This document shows, piece by piece, positions 32,185-42,033 of a stretch of DNA of 49,270 nt (the first letter of the stretch is position 1; each line of letters opens with the position of its first letter). Origin of the DNA: Prevotella sp. (GTDB lineage Bacteria; Bacteroidota; Bacteroidia; Bacteroidales; Bacteroidaceae); contig JAILHK010000018.1 of NCBI GenBank assembly GCA_024695815.1, positions 1 to 49,270 of the forward strand, written 5' to 3'. Position numbers and translations under genes: made by a program. A model generated the notes under the pieces. That model was given only the letters and a program-made list of their open reading frames with translations. It had not been told where the DNA came from and made no database searches.

Positions 32185-34056
32185 GTGGAACAAAATAAAC
32201 TTGAAATACTTAGCACAATAGACACCCCAAGTCAACTGCGTTTACTCGACACCGACAAATTGCAACAGCTCTGTTCGGAGCTACGACAAGACATTGTCAA
32301 CGAACTATCGGTGAACCCAGGACATTTGGCTTCTAGTCTGGGAGTAGTAGAGTTGACAGTCGCACTCCATTATGTGTTCAATACGCCCGAGGACCGCATC
32401 GTTTGGGACGTAGGTCATCAGGCTTATGGACATAAAATACTGACCGGTCGTCGCGACCAGTTCTCTACCAACCGCAAACTAGGGGGTATCAAGCCATTCC
32501 CCTCGCCCGAGGAGAGTGAATACGACTCGTTTATCTGTGGTCACGCTTCAAATTCTATCTCTGCAGCCCTTGGTATGGCTGTGGCTTCGCAGAACAACCG
32601 ACACGTTGTGGCGGTGATTGGCGATGGTGCCATGAGTGGCGGTCTGGCTTTCGAAGGCCTGAACAATGTATCTTCGATTCCCAACGACCTGCTGATTATT
32701 CTCAACGACAACGACATGTCTATCGACCGTTCAGTGGGTGGCATGAAGGAGTACCTGTTGAGCCTCAGCACCAACGAGACCTATAATGCACTACGTTTCA
32801 GGGCAGCCCGTTGGCTGGCCAGCAACGGACTGCTTAGCGAAGCCCGCAAGCAAGGACTTATCCGCCTTTCGAATGCTGTGAAGAGCGTCATCTCTGAGCA
32901 GCAGAACATCTTCGAAGGCATGAACATCCGCTACTTTGGTCCTTTCGATGGTCATAATGTGAAAGAGTTGGTACGTATCTTGCGCCAACTGAAAGACATG
33001 AAGGGTCCAAAGCTGCTCCATCTGCATACTAAGAAAGGTCACGGCTACGCACCTGCCGAGAACTATAAGCCCGTGTGGCACGCACCTGGCAAGTTCGACC
33101 CAGAGACAGGCGAACTGATTACTGGCGACACCAAGAACATGCCGCCAAAGTTCCAGGATGTCTTCGGACACACCCTGCTGGAGTTGGCAAAGCAGAACGA
33201 TAAGATTATCGGTGTCACGCCAGCCATGCCCACAGGTTGTTCAATGAACATCGCCATGAAGGAGCTGCCCGAACGCATGTTCGACGTAGGCATTGCCGAA
33301 GGCCACGCCGTCACATTCTCTGCCGGTATGGCCAAAGAGGGCAAGGTACCCTTCTGCAACATCTATAGTGCGTTTGCACAGCGAGCCTACGACAACATCA
33401 TTCACGACGTAGCCATCCTGAAGTTGCCCGTCGTGCTCTGTCTTGACCGTGCCGGTCTGGTGGGAGAAGACGGTCCTACGCACCATGGTGCCTTCGATCT
33501 GGCCTTCCTTCGTCCCATCCCCAACCTCACCATCTGTTCGCCCATGAACGAGCACGAGTTGCGCAAGATGATGTACACGGCACAGCTGCCCGACAAAGGT
33601 CCCTTCATCATCCGCTATCCACGCGGTCGCGGTGTCATCGTTGATTGGCGTTGCCCATTGGAAGAGATTCCCGTTGGCACAGGTCGCAAGCTGCGCGATG
33701 GTAGCGATGTGGCTGTGCTTACCATCGGTCCGATAGGTAATGATGCAGCAAAGGTCATCGACACGATTACCACAAAGTCGGTAGCCCACTACGACATGCG
33801 TTTTCTGAAACCACTCGACGAGAAGTTGCTTCACGAAGTGGGACAGAAGTTCAAGCGCATCATCACCATCGAAGACGGTGTGCGCAACGGCGGACTTGGC
33901 AGTGCCGTGTTGGAATGGATGAGCGATCACGGTTATGCACCACAGATCACCCGCATGGGTCTTCCCGATGCTTTCGTAGAGCACGGCACCATCCAGCAGT
34001 TGCGAGAGATTGTGGGCATCGACAACGAAAGTATTAAGAAAGAGATATTAAAATGA
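32185..34056 (+). CDS. dxs: 1-deoxy-D-xylulose-5-phosphate synthase
   Basis: First enzyme of the MEP isoprenoid pathway: a thiamine-diphosphate enzyme that condenses pyruvate with glyceraldehyde-3-phosphate. The 623 residues include [33 protein letters not shown] with LNDNDMSID (ThDP/Mg site), the catalytic-Glu block [34 protein letters not shown] and [15 protein letters not shown]. The start is GTG. No ATG lies between the promoter and the conserved region in this frame. The stop overlaps the trkA start by 4 bp. Confidence 0.96.
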   Translation: MEQNKLEILSTIDTPSQLRLLDTDKLQQLCSELRQDIVNELSVNPGHLASSLGVVELTVALHYVFNTPEDRIVWDVGHQAYGHKILTGRRDQFSTNRKLGGIKPFPSPEESEYDSFICGHASNSISAALGMAVASQNNRHVVAVIGDGAMSGGLAFEGLNNVSSIPNDLLIILNDNDMSIDRSVGGMKEYLLSLSTNETYNALRFRAARWLASNGLLSEARKQGLIRLSNAVKSVISEQQNIFEGMNIRYFGPFDGHNVKELVRILRQLKDMKGPKLLHLHTKKGHGYAPAENYKPVWHAPGKFDPETGELITGDTKNMPPKFQDVFGHTLLELAKQNDKIIGVTPAMPTGCSMNIAMKELPERMFDVGIAEGHAVTFSAGMAKEGKVPFCNIYSAFAQRAYDNIIHDVAILKLPVVLCLDRAGLVGEDGPTHHGAFDLAFLRPIPNLTICSPMNEHELRKMMYTAQLPDKGPFIIRYPRGRGVIVDWRCPLEEIPVGTGRKLRDGSDVAVLTIGPIGNDAAKVIDTITTKSVAHYDMRFLKPLDEKLLHEVGQKFKRIITIEDGVRNGGLGSAVLEWMSDHGYAPQITRMGLPDAFVEHGTIQQLREIVGIDNESIKKEILK

Positions 34057-35411
34057 AAGTAGTCATTGCTGGAGCAGGTGCTGTAGGCAAGCATCTCTCA
34101 AGATTACTCTCTACGGAGAATCACGACTGCGTACTCATTGACGATGATGAGGAACGCCTGGGAGGTATTGATTCCACCTATGACATCATGGCTGTCTGCG
34201 CCTCGCCGACCAGTATCAAGACCTTGAAGGATGCTGGTGTTGGCAGTGCCGATCTCTTTGTTGGCGTCACCCGCTATGAGAGTCGCAACATCAACGCATG
34301 TATGCTGGCTCATGCCTTGGGTGCCAAGAAGACAGTGGCACGTATCGACAACTATGAATACCTGCTTCCACAAAACCAACCATTCTTCCGCGACCATGGT
34401 ATTGACTCGCTGGTCTATCCCGAGGTACTGGCTGCACGCGACATCATTACAGGTTTGAAGATGTCGTGGGTGCGTCAGCGATGGGACGTTCACGACGGTG
34501 CATTGGTGATGCTCGGCATCAAGTTGCGCGAAGGTTGCGAGATATTAAACCAGCCATTGAAAGACCTTTGCGGTCCTGACGACCCCTATCATATCGTTGC
34601 CATTAAGCGAGGCGATGAGACCATCATCCCCGGTGGTTTCGACGAGCTCCAGCTTTACGACCTGGCTTACTTCATGACCACGCAGGACTATTTACCTTAC
34701 ATCCGAAAAATTGTAGGCAAGGAACACTATGAAGATGTTCATAATGTCATCATCATGGGCGGTGGAAAGACTGCCGTCAGAGCCGCTTTGGCCATGCCTG
34801 ATAATATGAACGTCAAGATTATCGAGAATTCTGCCGAACGTTGCGAGCGACTGAACACGCTGCTGAGCGAGTCTGACGCAATGGTCATCCACGGCGATGG
34901 TCGCGACCTGAGTCTTCTGAACGAAGAAGGCATCAAGCATACCCAGGCCTTTGTAGCACTGACGGGCAATGCCGAGACCAACATCCTGGCCTGTCTGGCA
35001 GCCAAGAAATTAGGCGTTCGCAAGACCGTTGCAATGGTCGAAAACCTGGACTATGTCTCCATGGCCGAAAGCCTGGACATCGGTACCATTATCAACAAGA
35101 AGACCGTTGCAGCCAGCCATATCTTCCAGATGATGCTGAAGGCCGACGTCAGAAATATGCGTTCGCTCATGATGGTCGAAGCCGATGTTGCCGAGTTCAT
35201 TGCTTCTGAGGGTTCTAAGGTGACCCGTCACACGGTGAAAGAGCTCGGTCTGCCATTCGGTGTTACCATTGGTGGTCTTGTGCGCGAAGGCAAAGGCATG
35301 TTGGTGAATGGTAACACGCAGATTATGCCTGGCGACTCCGTCATGGTGTTCTGCCACGAACAGAAACTGAACAAAATAGAAAAGTACTTCAAGAACAACT
35401 CGATATGGTAA
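34053..35411 (+). CDS. trkA: Trk potassium uptake regulatory protein TrkA
   Basis: The NAD(H)-binding gating subunit of the Trk potassium channel, 452 residues arranged as two RCK halves. The first Rossmann motif is [16 protein letters not shown] with an acidic end (LIDDDEERL). The second starts near residue 228 ([17 protein letters not shown]). Each is followed by a TrkA_C segment. It overlaps dxs by 4 bp and trkH by 7 bp, so the channel genes are translationally coupled to an isoprenoid gene, which probably reflects operon economy rather than shared function. Confidence 0.95.
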   Translation: MKVVIAGAGAVGKHLSRLLSTENHDCVLIDDDEERLGGIDSTYDIMAVCASPTSIKTLKDAGVGSADLFVGVTRYESRNINACMLAHALGAKKTVARIDNYEYLLPQNQPFFRDHGIDSLVYPEVLAARDIITGLKMSWVRQRWDVHDGALVMLGIKLREGCEILNQPLKDLCGPDDPYHIVAIKRGDETIIPGGFDELQLYDLAYFMTTQDYLPYIRKIVGKEHYEDVHNVIIMGGGKTAVRAALAMPDNMNVKIIENSAERCERLNTLLSESDAMVIHGDGRDLSLLNEEGIKHTQAFVALTGNAETNILACLAAKKLGVRKTVAMVENLDYVSMAESLDIGTIINKKTVAASHIFQMMLKADVRNMRSLMMVEADVAEFIASEGSKVTRHTVKELGLPFGVTIGGLVREGKGMLVNGNTQIMPGDSVMVFCHEQKLNKIEKYFKNNSIW

Positions 35412-36862
35412 ACTTCCGTATCATCAGCAAGATTATAGGCTCACTGCTGTTCATAGAGTCGCTGTTCATGTCGCTCTGTGCACTCATCTCGTTCTGCTAT
35501 CATGAGGACGACCTGATGGCGTTCCTGCTCTCCATGCTGATCACTTTTGCCAGCGGATTCGTCTTTCTATATTTTGGCAGCAATGCAGACAACAGTTTGA
35601 GCCGACGCGATGCCTACCTTGTTGTCACGGCTGCATGGGTTGTTTTCTCTATCTTTGGCATCCTACCTTTCCTGATACACGGTTGTATTCCTAATGTGAC
35701 AGATGCTTTCTTTGAGTCCACATCAGGCTTTACCACCACTGGCGCTTCCATCATAGACAATGTGGAAGTGCTGCCCCATGCCATTCTTTTCTGGCGCTCC
35801 CTGACGCAATGGATTGGCGGATTGGGAATCGTGTTCTTCACCATTGCCATTCTGCCGTCGCTGGTTGGCGGTAGTGTCAAGGTGTTTGCCGCCGAGGCCA
35901 CCGGCCCTATCAAGGCCAAGATGCACCCGCGACTCACCACCTCAGCCAAATGGATTTGGAGCATCTACCTCATCCTCACCTTCGGTTGCGGACTGTCTTA
36001 TTGGGCAGCAGGCATGAACTGGTTTGAGGCGCTGAACTACTCCATGACGACAACCGCTACGGGTGGATTTGCCATCCACAACGATAGTACGGAGTTTTTC
36101 CACTCACCCACCATCGACTATATCTCCATCGCGTTCCAATTCCTGTCGGGTATCAACTTCACCCTGCTGTACATCAGCCTTATCAAGATGAAAGTGAAGG
36201 CCCTATTTACGAATTCCGAGTTCAGGCTATATATCAGTGTCGTGGTTGGTGCCACGCTATGGATCATGTATCTGCTTCTGACACGCATGGGCTATGACCT
36301 TGAACATGCTTTCCGCAGTGCCTTGTTCCAGGTGGTTTCGTTCATCACGACCACGGGTATGTTCAACGACGATGCTGGTGCATGGCCACACATCACGTGG
36401 GTAATTCTGGGCGTCGTCATGTATCTTGGTGCCTGTGCCGGCAGCACCAGCGGAGGCTTTAAGTGTATCCGAGGTGTGATGCTGCTCAAGGTGATACGCA
36501 ACAACTTCCGTCAGAGTCTGCATCCCAATGCCGTTCTTCCGGTCAAGGTCAACGGCACCAGCATTCCTCAATCGAAACTTGTAGCACTCTTTGCATTCTT
36601 CACGCTCACCATACTAATGACGCTGGTCACCGCCACCATCATGATTGTGGCGGGCATCGACAATACCAACGCCATCACCATAGCTCTGAGCTGTGTCAGC
36701 AACGTAGGTCCTACGCTGGGCACACAGATAGGTCCTGTGATGTCATGGTCAATTCTTCCCGACTATATCAAGTGGCTCTTATGTCCGCTGATGCTGATGG
36801 GACGTCTGGAGATTATGACCGTGCTGCTGCTCTTCACCAGAAGCTTTTGGAAAGAGAATTAA
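35405..36862 (+). CDS. trkH: Trk potassium uptake protein TrkH
   Basis: The membrane channel of the Trk system, 485 residues with about ten to twelve TM segments and four P-loops of the K+ filter type: STSGFTTTGAS, MTTTATGGFA, FITTTGMFND and CVSNVGPTLG. It overlaps the 3' end of trkA by 7 bp. A 32-bp AT-rich spacer leads into manA, which may be cotranscribed. Confidence 0.95.
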   Translation: MVNFRIISKIIGSLLFIESLFMSLCALISFCYHEDDLMAFLLSMLITFASGFVFLYFGSNADNSLSRRDAYLVVTAAWVVFSIFGILPFLIHGCIPNVTDAFFESTSGFTTTGASIIDNVEVLPHAILFWRSLTQWIGGLGIVFFTIAILPSLVGGSVKVFAAEATGPIKAKMHPRLTTSAKWIWSIYLILTFGCGLSYWAAGMNWFEALNYSMTTTATGGFAIHNDSTEFFHSPTIDYISIAFQFLSGINFTLLYISLIKMKVKALFTNSEFRLYISVVVGATLWIMYLLLTRMGYDLEHAFRSALFQVVSFITTTGMFNDDAGAWPHITWVILGVVMYLGACAGSTSGGFKCIRGVMLLKVIRNNFRQSLHPNAVLPVKVNGTSIPQSKLVALFAFFTLTILMTLVTATIMIVAGIDNTNAITIALSCVSNVGPTLGTQIGPVMSWSILPDYIKWLLCPLMLMGRLEIMTVLLLFTRSFWKEN

Positions 36863-36894
36863 TCATTAATTAAAAACTCAATAGTAAAGTAACA

Positions 36895-37854
36895 ATGGAT
36901 TTATTGAAATTTGAGCCCCTCTTGAAGCAAACACTTTGGGGAGGTGAAAAGATTACAGCTTTCAAGCATTTGGATTCCGACCTCGAGAATGTCGGTGAAA
37001 GCTGGGAGATTTCAGGAGTAAAAAACAACGAGACCATCGTAGCCAACGGCACTGAGAAAGGCAAGAGCCTGAACCAACTGGTTCGCGAGCAGAAGGGTGC
37101 GTTGGTAGGACAGGAGAACTACGAGCGCTTTGGCGACGAGTTCCCACTGCTTATCAAGTTCATCGATGCCCGTCAGGACCTCTCTATCCAGGTGCATCCC
37201 ACCGACGAGATAGCACATCGTCAGGGCAAGTCTCGCGGAAAGACAGAGATGTGGGTAGCCCTCGAGTCAGACAAGGGTGCTCAGCTCTACAACGGACTGA
37301 AGCAGCAGATCACCCCCGAGCAGTATAAAGAGATGGTTGAGAACGACACCATCACCGATGCTCTGGCCCGTTACGAAGTAAACGAAGGCGATGTGTTCTT
37401 CATTCCTGCCGGTCGTATCCACGCCATTGGTGCCGGTTGCTTCGTTGCCGAGATACAGCAGACCAGCGATGTCACCTACCGCATCTACGACTTCAAGCGT
37501 AAGGACAAGAACGGCAACTATCGCGAGCTGCACACCAAGGAGGCTGCTGAGAGTATCGACTACACCGTATTGCCCAACTATCGCACAGAATACAAGTTGG
37601 AGAAGAACGTGCCTCAGCAGGTGGCACAGTGCCCCTACTTCACCACCGCCATCTACGACCTCGACGAGCCTATGATGCTTGACTATAGCGAGCTCGACTC
37701 TTTTGTTATCCTCATTGGCTTGAAGGGCGAAGGCACACTGACCGCAGACGGCAAGTCTGTCAGTCTGAATGCCGGCGAGACCGTGCTGATTCCAGCCACG
37801 GCAAAAGAAGTAAAGGTTGAGGGTACCGTTAAATTCCTGGAGACCTACGTCTGA
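36895..37854 (+). CDS. manA: Mannose-6-phosphate isomerase, class I
   Basis: Zinc-dependent interconversion of mannose-6-phosphate and fructose-6-phosphate. The 319-residue short form has KQTLWGGEKI near the start, ESWEISG, the metal site DLSIQVHPTDEIAHR, GKTEMWV, and the second cupin histidine in FIPAGRIHAIGAG. The 3' end overlaps the convergent DUF4435 gene by 10 bp. Confidence 0.94.
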   Translation: MDLLKFEPLLKQTLWGGEKITAFKHLDSDLENVGESWEISGVKNNETIVANGTEKGKSLNQLVREQKGALVGQENYERFGDEFPLLIKFIDARQDLSIQVHPTDEIAHRQGKSRGKTEMWVALESDKGAQLYNGLKQQITPEQYKEMVENDTITDALARYEVNEGDVFFIPAGRIHAIGAGCFVAEIQQTSDVTYRIYDFKRKDKNGNYRELHTKEAAESIDYTVLPNYRTEYKLEKNVPQQVAQCPYFTTAIYDLDEPMMLDYSELDSFVILIGLKGEGTLTADGKSVSLNAGETVLIPATAKEVKVEGTVKFLETYV

Positions 37855-38840
37855 TTGAGGAAGCGTTCCACGTTTTCCTGCAATTGCAGAAAACGCTCAC
37901 ACTGCTGATAAGCAGTATTTTTCTTTAGCATTACCTTAATGTCCTGCAACGAGTTTTCGTAGCAGGACATTTCGTTTCTCTTCTGTGTCCTGTGAGCCTG
38001 TGCATGGTATATCTCATTCTGGCGTTCCTGTCGGAGCAGGTTGCACACCTTACTAATGATGGGAGCCACCACATTGTCAAACAGGTGGTGCCCCTGCATA
38101 TAGAGATAGGTGGTCTGCGGTGTCACGCCCAGTTGCAGGATATCGTTCTTTACCTTCAGATAAGCCTCTTTGTTGTTGGGATACTGTCGCTGCAGTTCGC
38201 GCACTTTCTGGCGTACTTTACGCTGCACATTGCCGATAGACTTCTCTGGATATTGCACTGCGAAGCCCCCCGGATCTACCACGCGGTTGAACTCCGTGAG
38301 CGAGAACTTAGGATAGTGTCCCGACCTGTAGGCCCATACAGACCATACGAACAAAGGGAAACATGCTTCGCTGTACTGACGGAAGTACTCGTTGAAGTCG
38401 AAGATGCGATGATCGTTGAGCGTCACAGCCACACACACGTCGTGCAGCGACGGAGCATAGCACTGGAAGTTCTCGATGGCATACACATAGGTATGAAACA
38501 CATAAGGACAGTTCAGCACCCTACGCGACTGTTCCGTGATGCCCTGCAGCAAATAGTCGTAGTCGGCATCCACACAGGCAATCATGTCGGGCCCCACATG
38601 TTCACCAATGAAATTCATCAGCACCGACTTCTTCCCTCGTGTCAGGTTGACCTTCGATGGCAGCATCACCTCGAAGTAGCGTGTCTCGTTTTCAAACCTC
38701 GACAGTACCGTTCGCCAGAAATAAATATCGTCATAGCTCTCCACGTAGGCCACAATCCTACGTCGTGCGTGCTTCGACATCAGCGCGTTGGCCGCCTCGA
38801 AGTACTGACTGCTAAGATTATCTTTCAAACGAGTAGCCAT
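37845..38840 (-). CDS. DUF4435 protein (TOPRIM-like, AriB-like)
   Basis: 331 residues from the ATG at 38840, which lies 5 bp after the ATPase stop. A slightly longer frame would need a TTG start. DUF4435 proteins carry a TOPRIM-like fold. Visible candidate acidic residues are the Glu of VAYVESYDDIYFW (about residue 36) and the DxD of IACVDADYDYLL near 92, spaced as in TOPRIM nucleases. YAIENFQCY is also typical of the family. The pairing of an SMC/ABC-type ATPase with a DUF4435 partner is that of PARIS (AriA/AriB) anti-phage systems and recalls OLD nucleases. However, similar pairs are widespread in Bacteroidetes chromosomes, so a defence role is a hypothesis. Confidence 0.75.
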   Translation of the reverse strand: MATRLKDNLSSQYFEAANALMSKHARRRIVAYVESYDDIYFWRTVLSRFENETRYFEVMLPSKVNLTRGKKSVLMNFIGEHVGPDMIACVDADYDYLLQGITEQSRRVLNCPYVFHTYVYAIENFQCYAPSLHDVCVAVTLNDHRIFDFNEYFRQYSEACFPLFVWSVWAYRSGHYPKFSLTEFNRVVDPGGFAVQYPEKSIGNVQRKVRQKVRELQRQYPNNKEAYLKVKNDILQLGVTPQTTYLYMQGHHLFDNVVAPIISKVCNLLRQERQNEIYHAQAHRTQKRNEMSCYENSLQDIKVMLKKNTAYQQCERFLQLQENVERFLNQT

Positions 38841-38845
38841 AGTTT

Positions 38846-39664
38846 TCAACGCTCCGCTCCAACCGTAATATCACTGACCTCCGTCACCTTGTCCATCCAT
38901 CCGTTCATCACCACGGCCGGACTGTGCGTCGTCAGCAGTATCTGTACGTTTGGATTCAATTCCACAATCAGGTCTATCAGCCTTTTCTGCCATTCCATGT
39001 GCAGGCTCACCTCGGGCTCGTCCATAAACAGCACGTAGGGTTTCTGGTCTTCCACCAGCACCGTCAGCAGGATGGCCAGCATCTGCTTCTCGCCGCTACT
39101 CAACTGATAGGGCACCAGCGTCTCGCCTATTTGCGAGAACCTGATCTCGTTTTCCGTGCGGATAATCTTCTTGCCCGTCTCGGAAAACAAGTCGTCAACG
39201 ATATCCTGGAAGCGCTTCTTGGCCTGCGACAGTTGTTGAGCGGCATCGGCATTGCCCTGCTGCAGTTCAGCGATAATACGATTGCCAATGTTCACCTGAT
39301 AATCCAGGAACTTACGCTGCAGATGGTAAAGTTGGAAATCGAGTGCCGACGTGATACGCGAGTCCACCAGATTCATGGTTTCCATATCCAGCACCGGACT
39401 GTCTAACGACTTGATGATGTCGAACCTCACGTGCGTGGCGTCGCTGGGTTCCACATCGATATGCACGCCCTTCAACAGGTTGTTCACCACGTCGCCATTC
39501 GTATTCACGCTGCGGAACACCTTGTTCAGGATGGTGCTCTTTCCCACGCCGTTAATACCACTCAGCACATTGACGTGCGGATCCAGTTCCCACACGATGT
39601 GTTTCTTACCGCTCCACAGGGCATCAATCTCGATGCGTCGGATATAATCTGCAAATTTTGGCAT
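38846..39664 (-). CDS. AAA/ABC-type ATPase paired with DUF4435 (AriA-like)
   Basis: A 272-residue AAA_21-type ATPase with Walker A GINGVGKST (about residues 34-42), the ABC signature QLSSGEKQML, Walker B VLFMDEPEVSLH and the H-loop LLTTHSPAVV. The middle part is a short helical coiled coil (LSQAKKRFQDIVDDLFSE). It is smaller than most OLD or AriA ATPases. The start at 39664 (MPKFADYIRR) is set by the -7 box at 39690-39697. A longer frame to 39796 would run through the upstream terminator. It lies 5 bp from the DUF4435 gene and they form their own operon. Confidence 0.8.
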   Translation of the reverse strand: MPKFADYIRRIEIDALWSGKKHIVWELDPHVNVLSGINGVGKSTILNKVFRSVNTNGDVVNNLLKGVHIDVEPSDATHVRFDIIKSLDSPVLDMETMNLVDSRITSALDFQLYHLQRKFLDYQVNIGNRIIAELQQGNADAAQQLSQAKKRFQDIVDDLFSETGKKIIRTENEIRFSQIGETLVPYQLSSGEKQMLAILLTVLVEDQKPYVLFMDEPEVSLHMEWQKRLIDLIVELNPNVQILLTTHSPAVVMNGWMDKVTEVSDITVGAER

Positions 39665-39689
39665 AAGTTTCAGATTTCTATTTATGACG

Positions 39690-39697
39690 CAAATATA
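39690..39697 (-). promoter_or_regulatory. -7 promoter box for the ATPase-DUF4435 pair
   Basis: TATATTTG on the minus strand, 26 nt before the ATG at 39664. Together with the terminator just upstream it makes the pair an independent transcription unit. Confidence 0.6.
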
Positions 39698-39763
39698 CAA
39701 CTTTTTTCTATTGTGCAAAAGAAAACGACCAAAAAGATGCCGCGCAGACCCTAAAAAACAAGA

Positions 39764-39791
39764 AAAGGCACCACCTTGCGGCGATGCCTTT
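39764..39791 (-). terminator. Intrinsic terminator of the NfeD-SPFH operon
   Basis: The stem AAAGGCA...TGCCTTT has further inner pairing (CC/GG), and a T-rich tract follows on the minus strand (TCTTGTTTTTTAG). Confidence 0.8.
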
Positions 39792-39811
39792 AGCATGGTA
39801 ACAACAATTGT

Positions 39812-40765
39812 TTATTCGCTCTTGAACAGATCCTTAATACCACCAATAGAGCCCATCAGGTTGGTAGCCTCGTAAGGCAGATAAACCGTCTTCGTCTTGT
39901 CGCCGGTGGCCAGTTCCTGCAGCATCTGGATGTACTTCTGAGCCAGCAGATAGTTGGCAGGATTACTGCTCTTGCCCACAGCCTGAGTAATCAGTTCGAT
40001 AGCCTGAGCCTCGGCCTCAGCCTTGCGGATACGAGCCTGTGCCTCACCTTCAGCAGTCAGGATGGCCTGCTGCTTGGCAGCCTCAGCGCGGTTGATCATA
40101 GCCGTCTTCTCACCTTCAGATGCCAGAATATCTGCAGCCTTCTCACCTTCAGAAGTCAGAATCTGTGCACGCTTGTTACGCTCGGCCTGCATCTGTTTCT
40201 CCATGGCAGACAGTACAGAAGCTGGAGGTGTGATATCCTGCAGTTCTACACGGTTCACCTTTACACCCCACTTGTCGGTAGCATCGTCCAGCACCAGACG
40301 CAGCTTGGTATTGATCGTATCGCGTGAGGTCAGCGTCTCGTCCAGTTCCAGTTCACCAATGATATTACGCAGTGTGGTCTGTGTCAACTTCTCTATAGCG
40401 TTGGGCAGATTGGTAATTTCGTAGGTAGCCTTGAAAGGATCCACAATCTGGAAATACAGCAGCGCATTGATCTCCATCTGGATATTATCCTTCGTGATCA
40501 CGTTCTGTGAAGGGAAGTCGTACACCTGTTCACGCAGGTCGATGGTCGAAGAGTATGAGTAGCGTCCGTGATTCAGCACCACAATGTTCTTCGCACTGTC
40601 TATGAAGGGGATGATGAAGTTTACACCTGCCTCCAGTGTGGCATGATAGCGGCCCAGTCGCTCAATGATTTTTGTTTCAGACTGTGGGATGATTACCAGC
40701 GCTTTCTTCACAATCATGATGGCAACGATAGCCAAGGCAATGAAAAAATAAAGAGTAATGTCCAT
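39812..40765 (-). CDS. SPFH/band 7 membrane protein (stomatin/QmcA-like)
   Basis: 317 residues: an N-terminal TM helix (about 4-24), the SPFH domain (IIPQSETKIIERLGRY, LEAGVNFIIPFID, VITKDNIQMEINALLYFQI, LTQTTLRNIIGELELDETLTSRD), a coiled coil rich in Ala/Glu/Lys (about 185-255) and a short C-terminal tail. Such proteins oligomerise into membrane microdomain scaffolds. It is 30 bp downstream of nfeD. NfeD-SPFH pairing is a conserved functional module. Confidence 0.92.
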   Translation of the reverse strand: MDITLYFFIALAIVAIMIVKKALVIIPQSETKIIERLGRYHATLEAGVNFIIPFIDSAKNIVVLNHGRYSYSSTIDLREQVYDFPSQNVITKDNIQMEINALLYFQIVDPFKATYEITNLPNAIEKLTQTTLRNIIGELELDETLTSRDTINTKLRLVLDDATDKWGVKVNRVELQDITPPASVLSAMEKQMQAERNKRAQILTSEGEKAADILASEGEKTAMINRAEAAKQQAILTAEGEAQARIRKAEAEAQAIELITQAVGKSSNPANYLLAQKYIQMLQELATGDKTKTVYLPYEATNLMGSIGGIKDLFKSE

Positions 40766-40795
40766 AATTTATAAAGTTTTTAAAGTTGATAGATT

Positions 40796-41242
40796 TTATA
40801 ATTTCTCTACAGTAATGATGGTGCTCTCGCGACCTACCACCTTGACACGGGTATCAACGGGAATCTCCGCATCGCCCTGGGCCACAGCTTTCCATAGGTC
40901 GCCATCGATAGCCACATAGCCGAAGCCATTAGACTGGATAGCCTCTGTGACGCGTCCCTGACGCCCCATCAAAGCATCGGCATTGCTCACGCGCTGCGTG
41001 TCGTGTCTGTGCAGATAGCGCAGCACTAAGGGGCGCACCTGAAACAGGCTGATCAGTGTGACCACACCAAAGACAGCCAACTGTGCATAGATATTGGCGA
41101 AGGGTGCCGTGATGGCAGCACCTGCCGCACCTATTGCGATACACATAAGGAAGAAGTCGCCCGATGTCAATTCCAGTATCAGGCCTACAACTGTTAGTAC
41201 AGCCCATAATTGCCACATATTGGCCAACAGATAATCGATCAT
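40796..41242 (-). CDS. NfeD-like membrane protein
   Basis: A 148-residue short NfeD: hydrophobic segments at about 9-30, 33-50 and 52-70, followed by a C-terminal OB-fold beta domain (LMGRQGRVTEAI, GYVAIDGDLWKA, IPVDTRVKVVGRESTIITVEKL). It has no ClpP-like protease part. It is the usual partner of the SPFH protein downstream. It lies 38 bp after the membrane-anchored regulator, so the three genes may form one operon. Confidence 0.9.
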   Translation of the reverse strand: MIDYLLANMWQLWAVLTVVGLILELTSGDFFLMCIAIGAAGAAITAPFANIYAQLAVFGVVTLISLFQVRPLVLRYLHRHDTQRVSNADALMGRQGRVTEAIQSNGFGYVAIDGDLWKAVAQGDAEIPVDTRVKVVGRESTIITVEKL

Positions 41243-41280
41243 AGCTTTCTACTTTTAATGATGGTTATACATTATTTATA

Positions 41281-41943
41281 TTATAGCGACAGCAGGAAGT
41301 CGTCCCAGTCCTTGGCCGATCCTTTCTTACCGAACACTTTCTGATAGAGGCGACTGCGACTGGTAGATACACTCTCTTTCGAGTGTGACGTCAGCAGGGC
41401 GATGTCTTTGGGCAGGATGTGCACCTTCACGAGCAGACATACGCGGTAGTCGTAAACCGACAGTTTGTAGAGGCTGTAGAGCTTCTCCGAGAAACCCGTA
41501 TATACGCCGTCCACCAGCATGGCCAACTGTTGCCAGTCTTCTTCGCCCATGGCTTTTCCTTCGGCAGCCAGTCGCTGAATCTTCAGATAGATTGCTGAAC
41601 CAAAGATATCGCCTTCGGCGCGCTCGCGTTTCTCGCTCTCAATGCGTGCCATAGTGTTGACGTAGTCCAGCTTTGCCTTTTTCTCCTCGAGTTCCAGGCG
41701 CAGCATGGTGTTCTCCGAGCCCAACTTCGATATCAGCTGTTCCAGTTCCTCTATCTTCTGTCGGTTAGCCTCCACATCGGCCACCTCCTGCATGGCGCGT
41801 ACCTTATTCAGTCGTTCCTGCAGCATCAGCACCTTGCGTCGGCTGTTCTGCCAGGTCACCACAAACAGGGCTACATAGGTCACTGCACCTATTATTACTA
41901 GGAACAGTTCTCGCTGTGGAAGTATCGTCATCATCTGATTCAT
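41281..41943 (-). CDS. Membrane-anchored coiled-coil protein with LuxR-like HTH tail
   Basis: 220 residues from ATG 41943: one TM helix (about 12-30), a coiled coil (about 35-100, rich in E, L, K, R) and a C-terminal helix-turn-helix-like region (about 165-210, with LLVKVHILPKDIALLTSHSK, then ESVSTSRSRLYQK, FGKKGSAKDWDDFL). This C-terminus resembles those of Bacteroidetes LuxR-type regulators with TPR or coiled-coil sensors. DNA binding from a membrane anchor is inferred. The ATG of a longer frame (41958) lies in the -7 box, so 41943 is used. Two palindromes upstream suggest autoregulation. The 5' end is duplicated at 45437-45664. Confidence 0.7.
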   Translation of the reverse strand: MNQMMTILPQRELFLVIIGAVTYVALFVVTWQNSRRKVLMLQERLNKVRAMQEVADVEANRQKIEELEQLISKLGSENTMLRLELEEKKAKLDYVNTMARIESEKRERAEGDIFGSAIYLKIQRLAAEGKAMGEEDWQQLAMLVDGVYTGFSEKLYSLYKLSVYDYRVCLLVKVHILPKDIALLTSHSKESVSTSRSRLYQKVFGKKGSAKDWDDFLLSL

Positions 41944-41947
41944 GTCG

Positions 41948-41955
41948 CAAAGGTA
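41948..41955 (-). promoter_or_regulatory. -7 promoter box for the regulator gene
   Basis: TACCTTTG on the minus strand, last base 5 nt before the ATG at 41943, implying a leaderless transcript. Confidence 0.6.
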
Positions 41956-41964
41956 CACGAAAAA

Positions 41965-42033
41965 TGCGAACTATCCAAACATTTTCGTTTGCAATAGTTC
42001 GCAATTCAAAACCTTGTTTGCAAAAATTTGCAA
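41965..42033 (-). promoter_or_regulatory. Double-palindrome putative operator of the regulator gene
   Basis: IR1 at 41965-42003 has arms TGCGAACTAT and ATAGTTCGCA with inner half-sites CCAAAC and GTTTGC. IR2 at 42018-42033 is TTGCAAAAATTTGCAA, a 7-2-7 perfect palindrome. A 14-nt spacer separates them. Both lie just upstream of the -7 box and share the TTGCAAA half-site. Confidence 0.65.
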
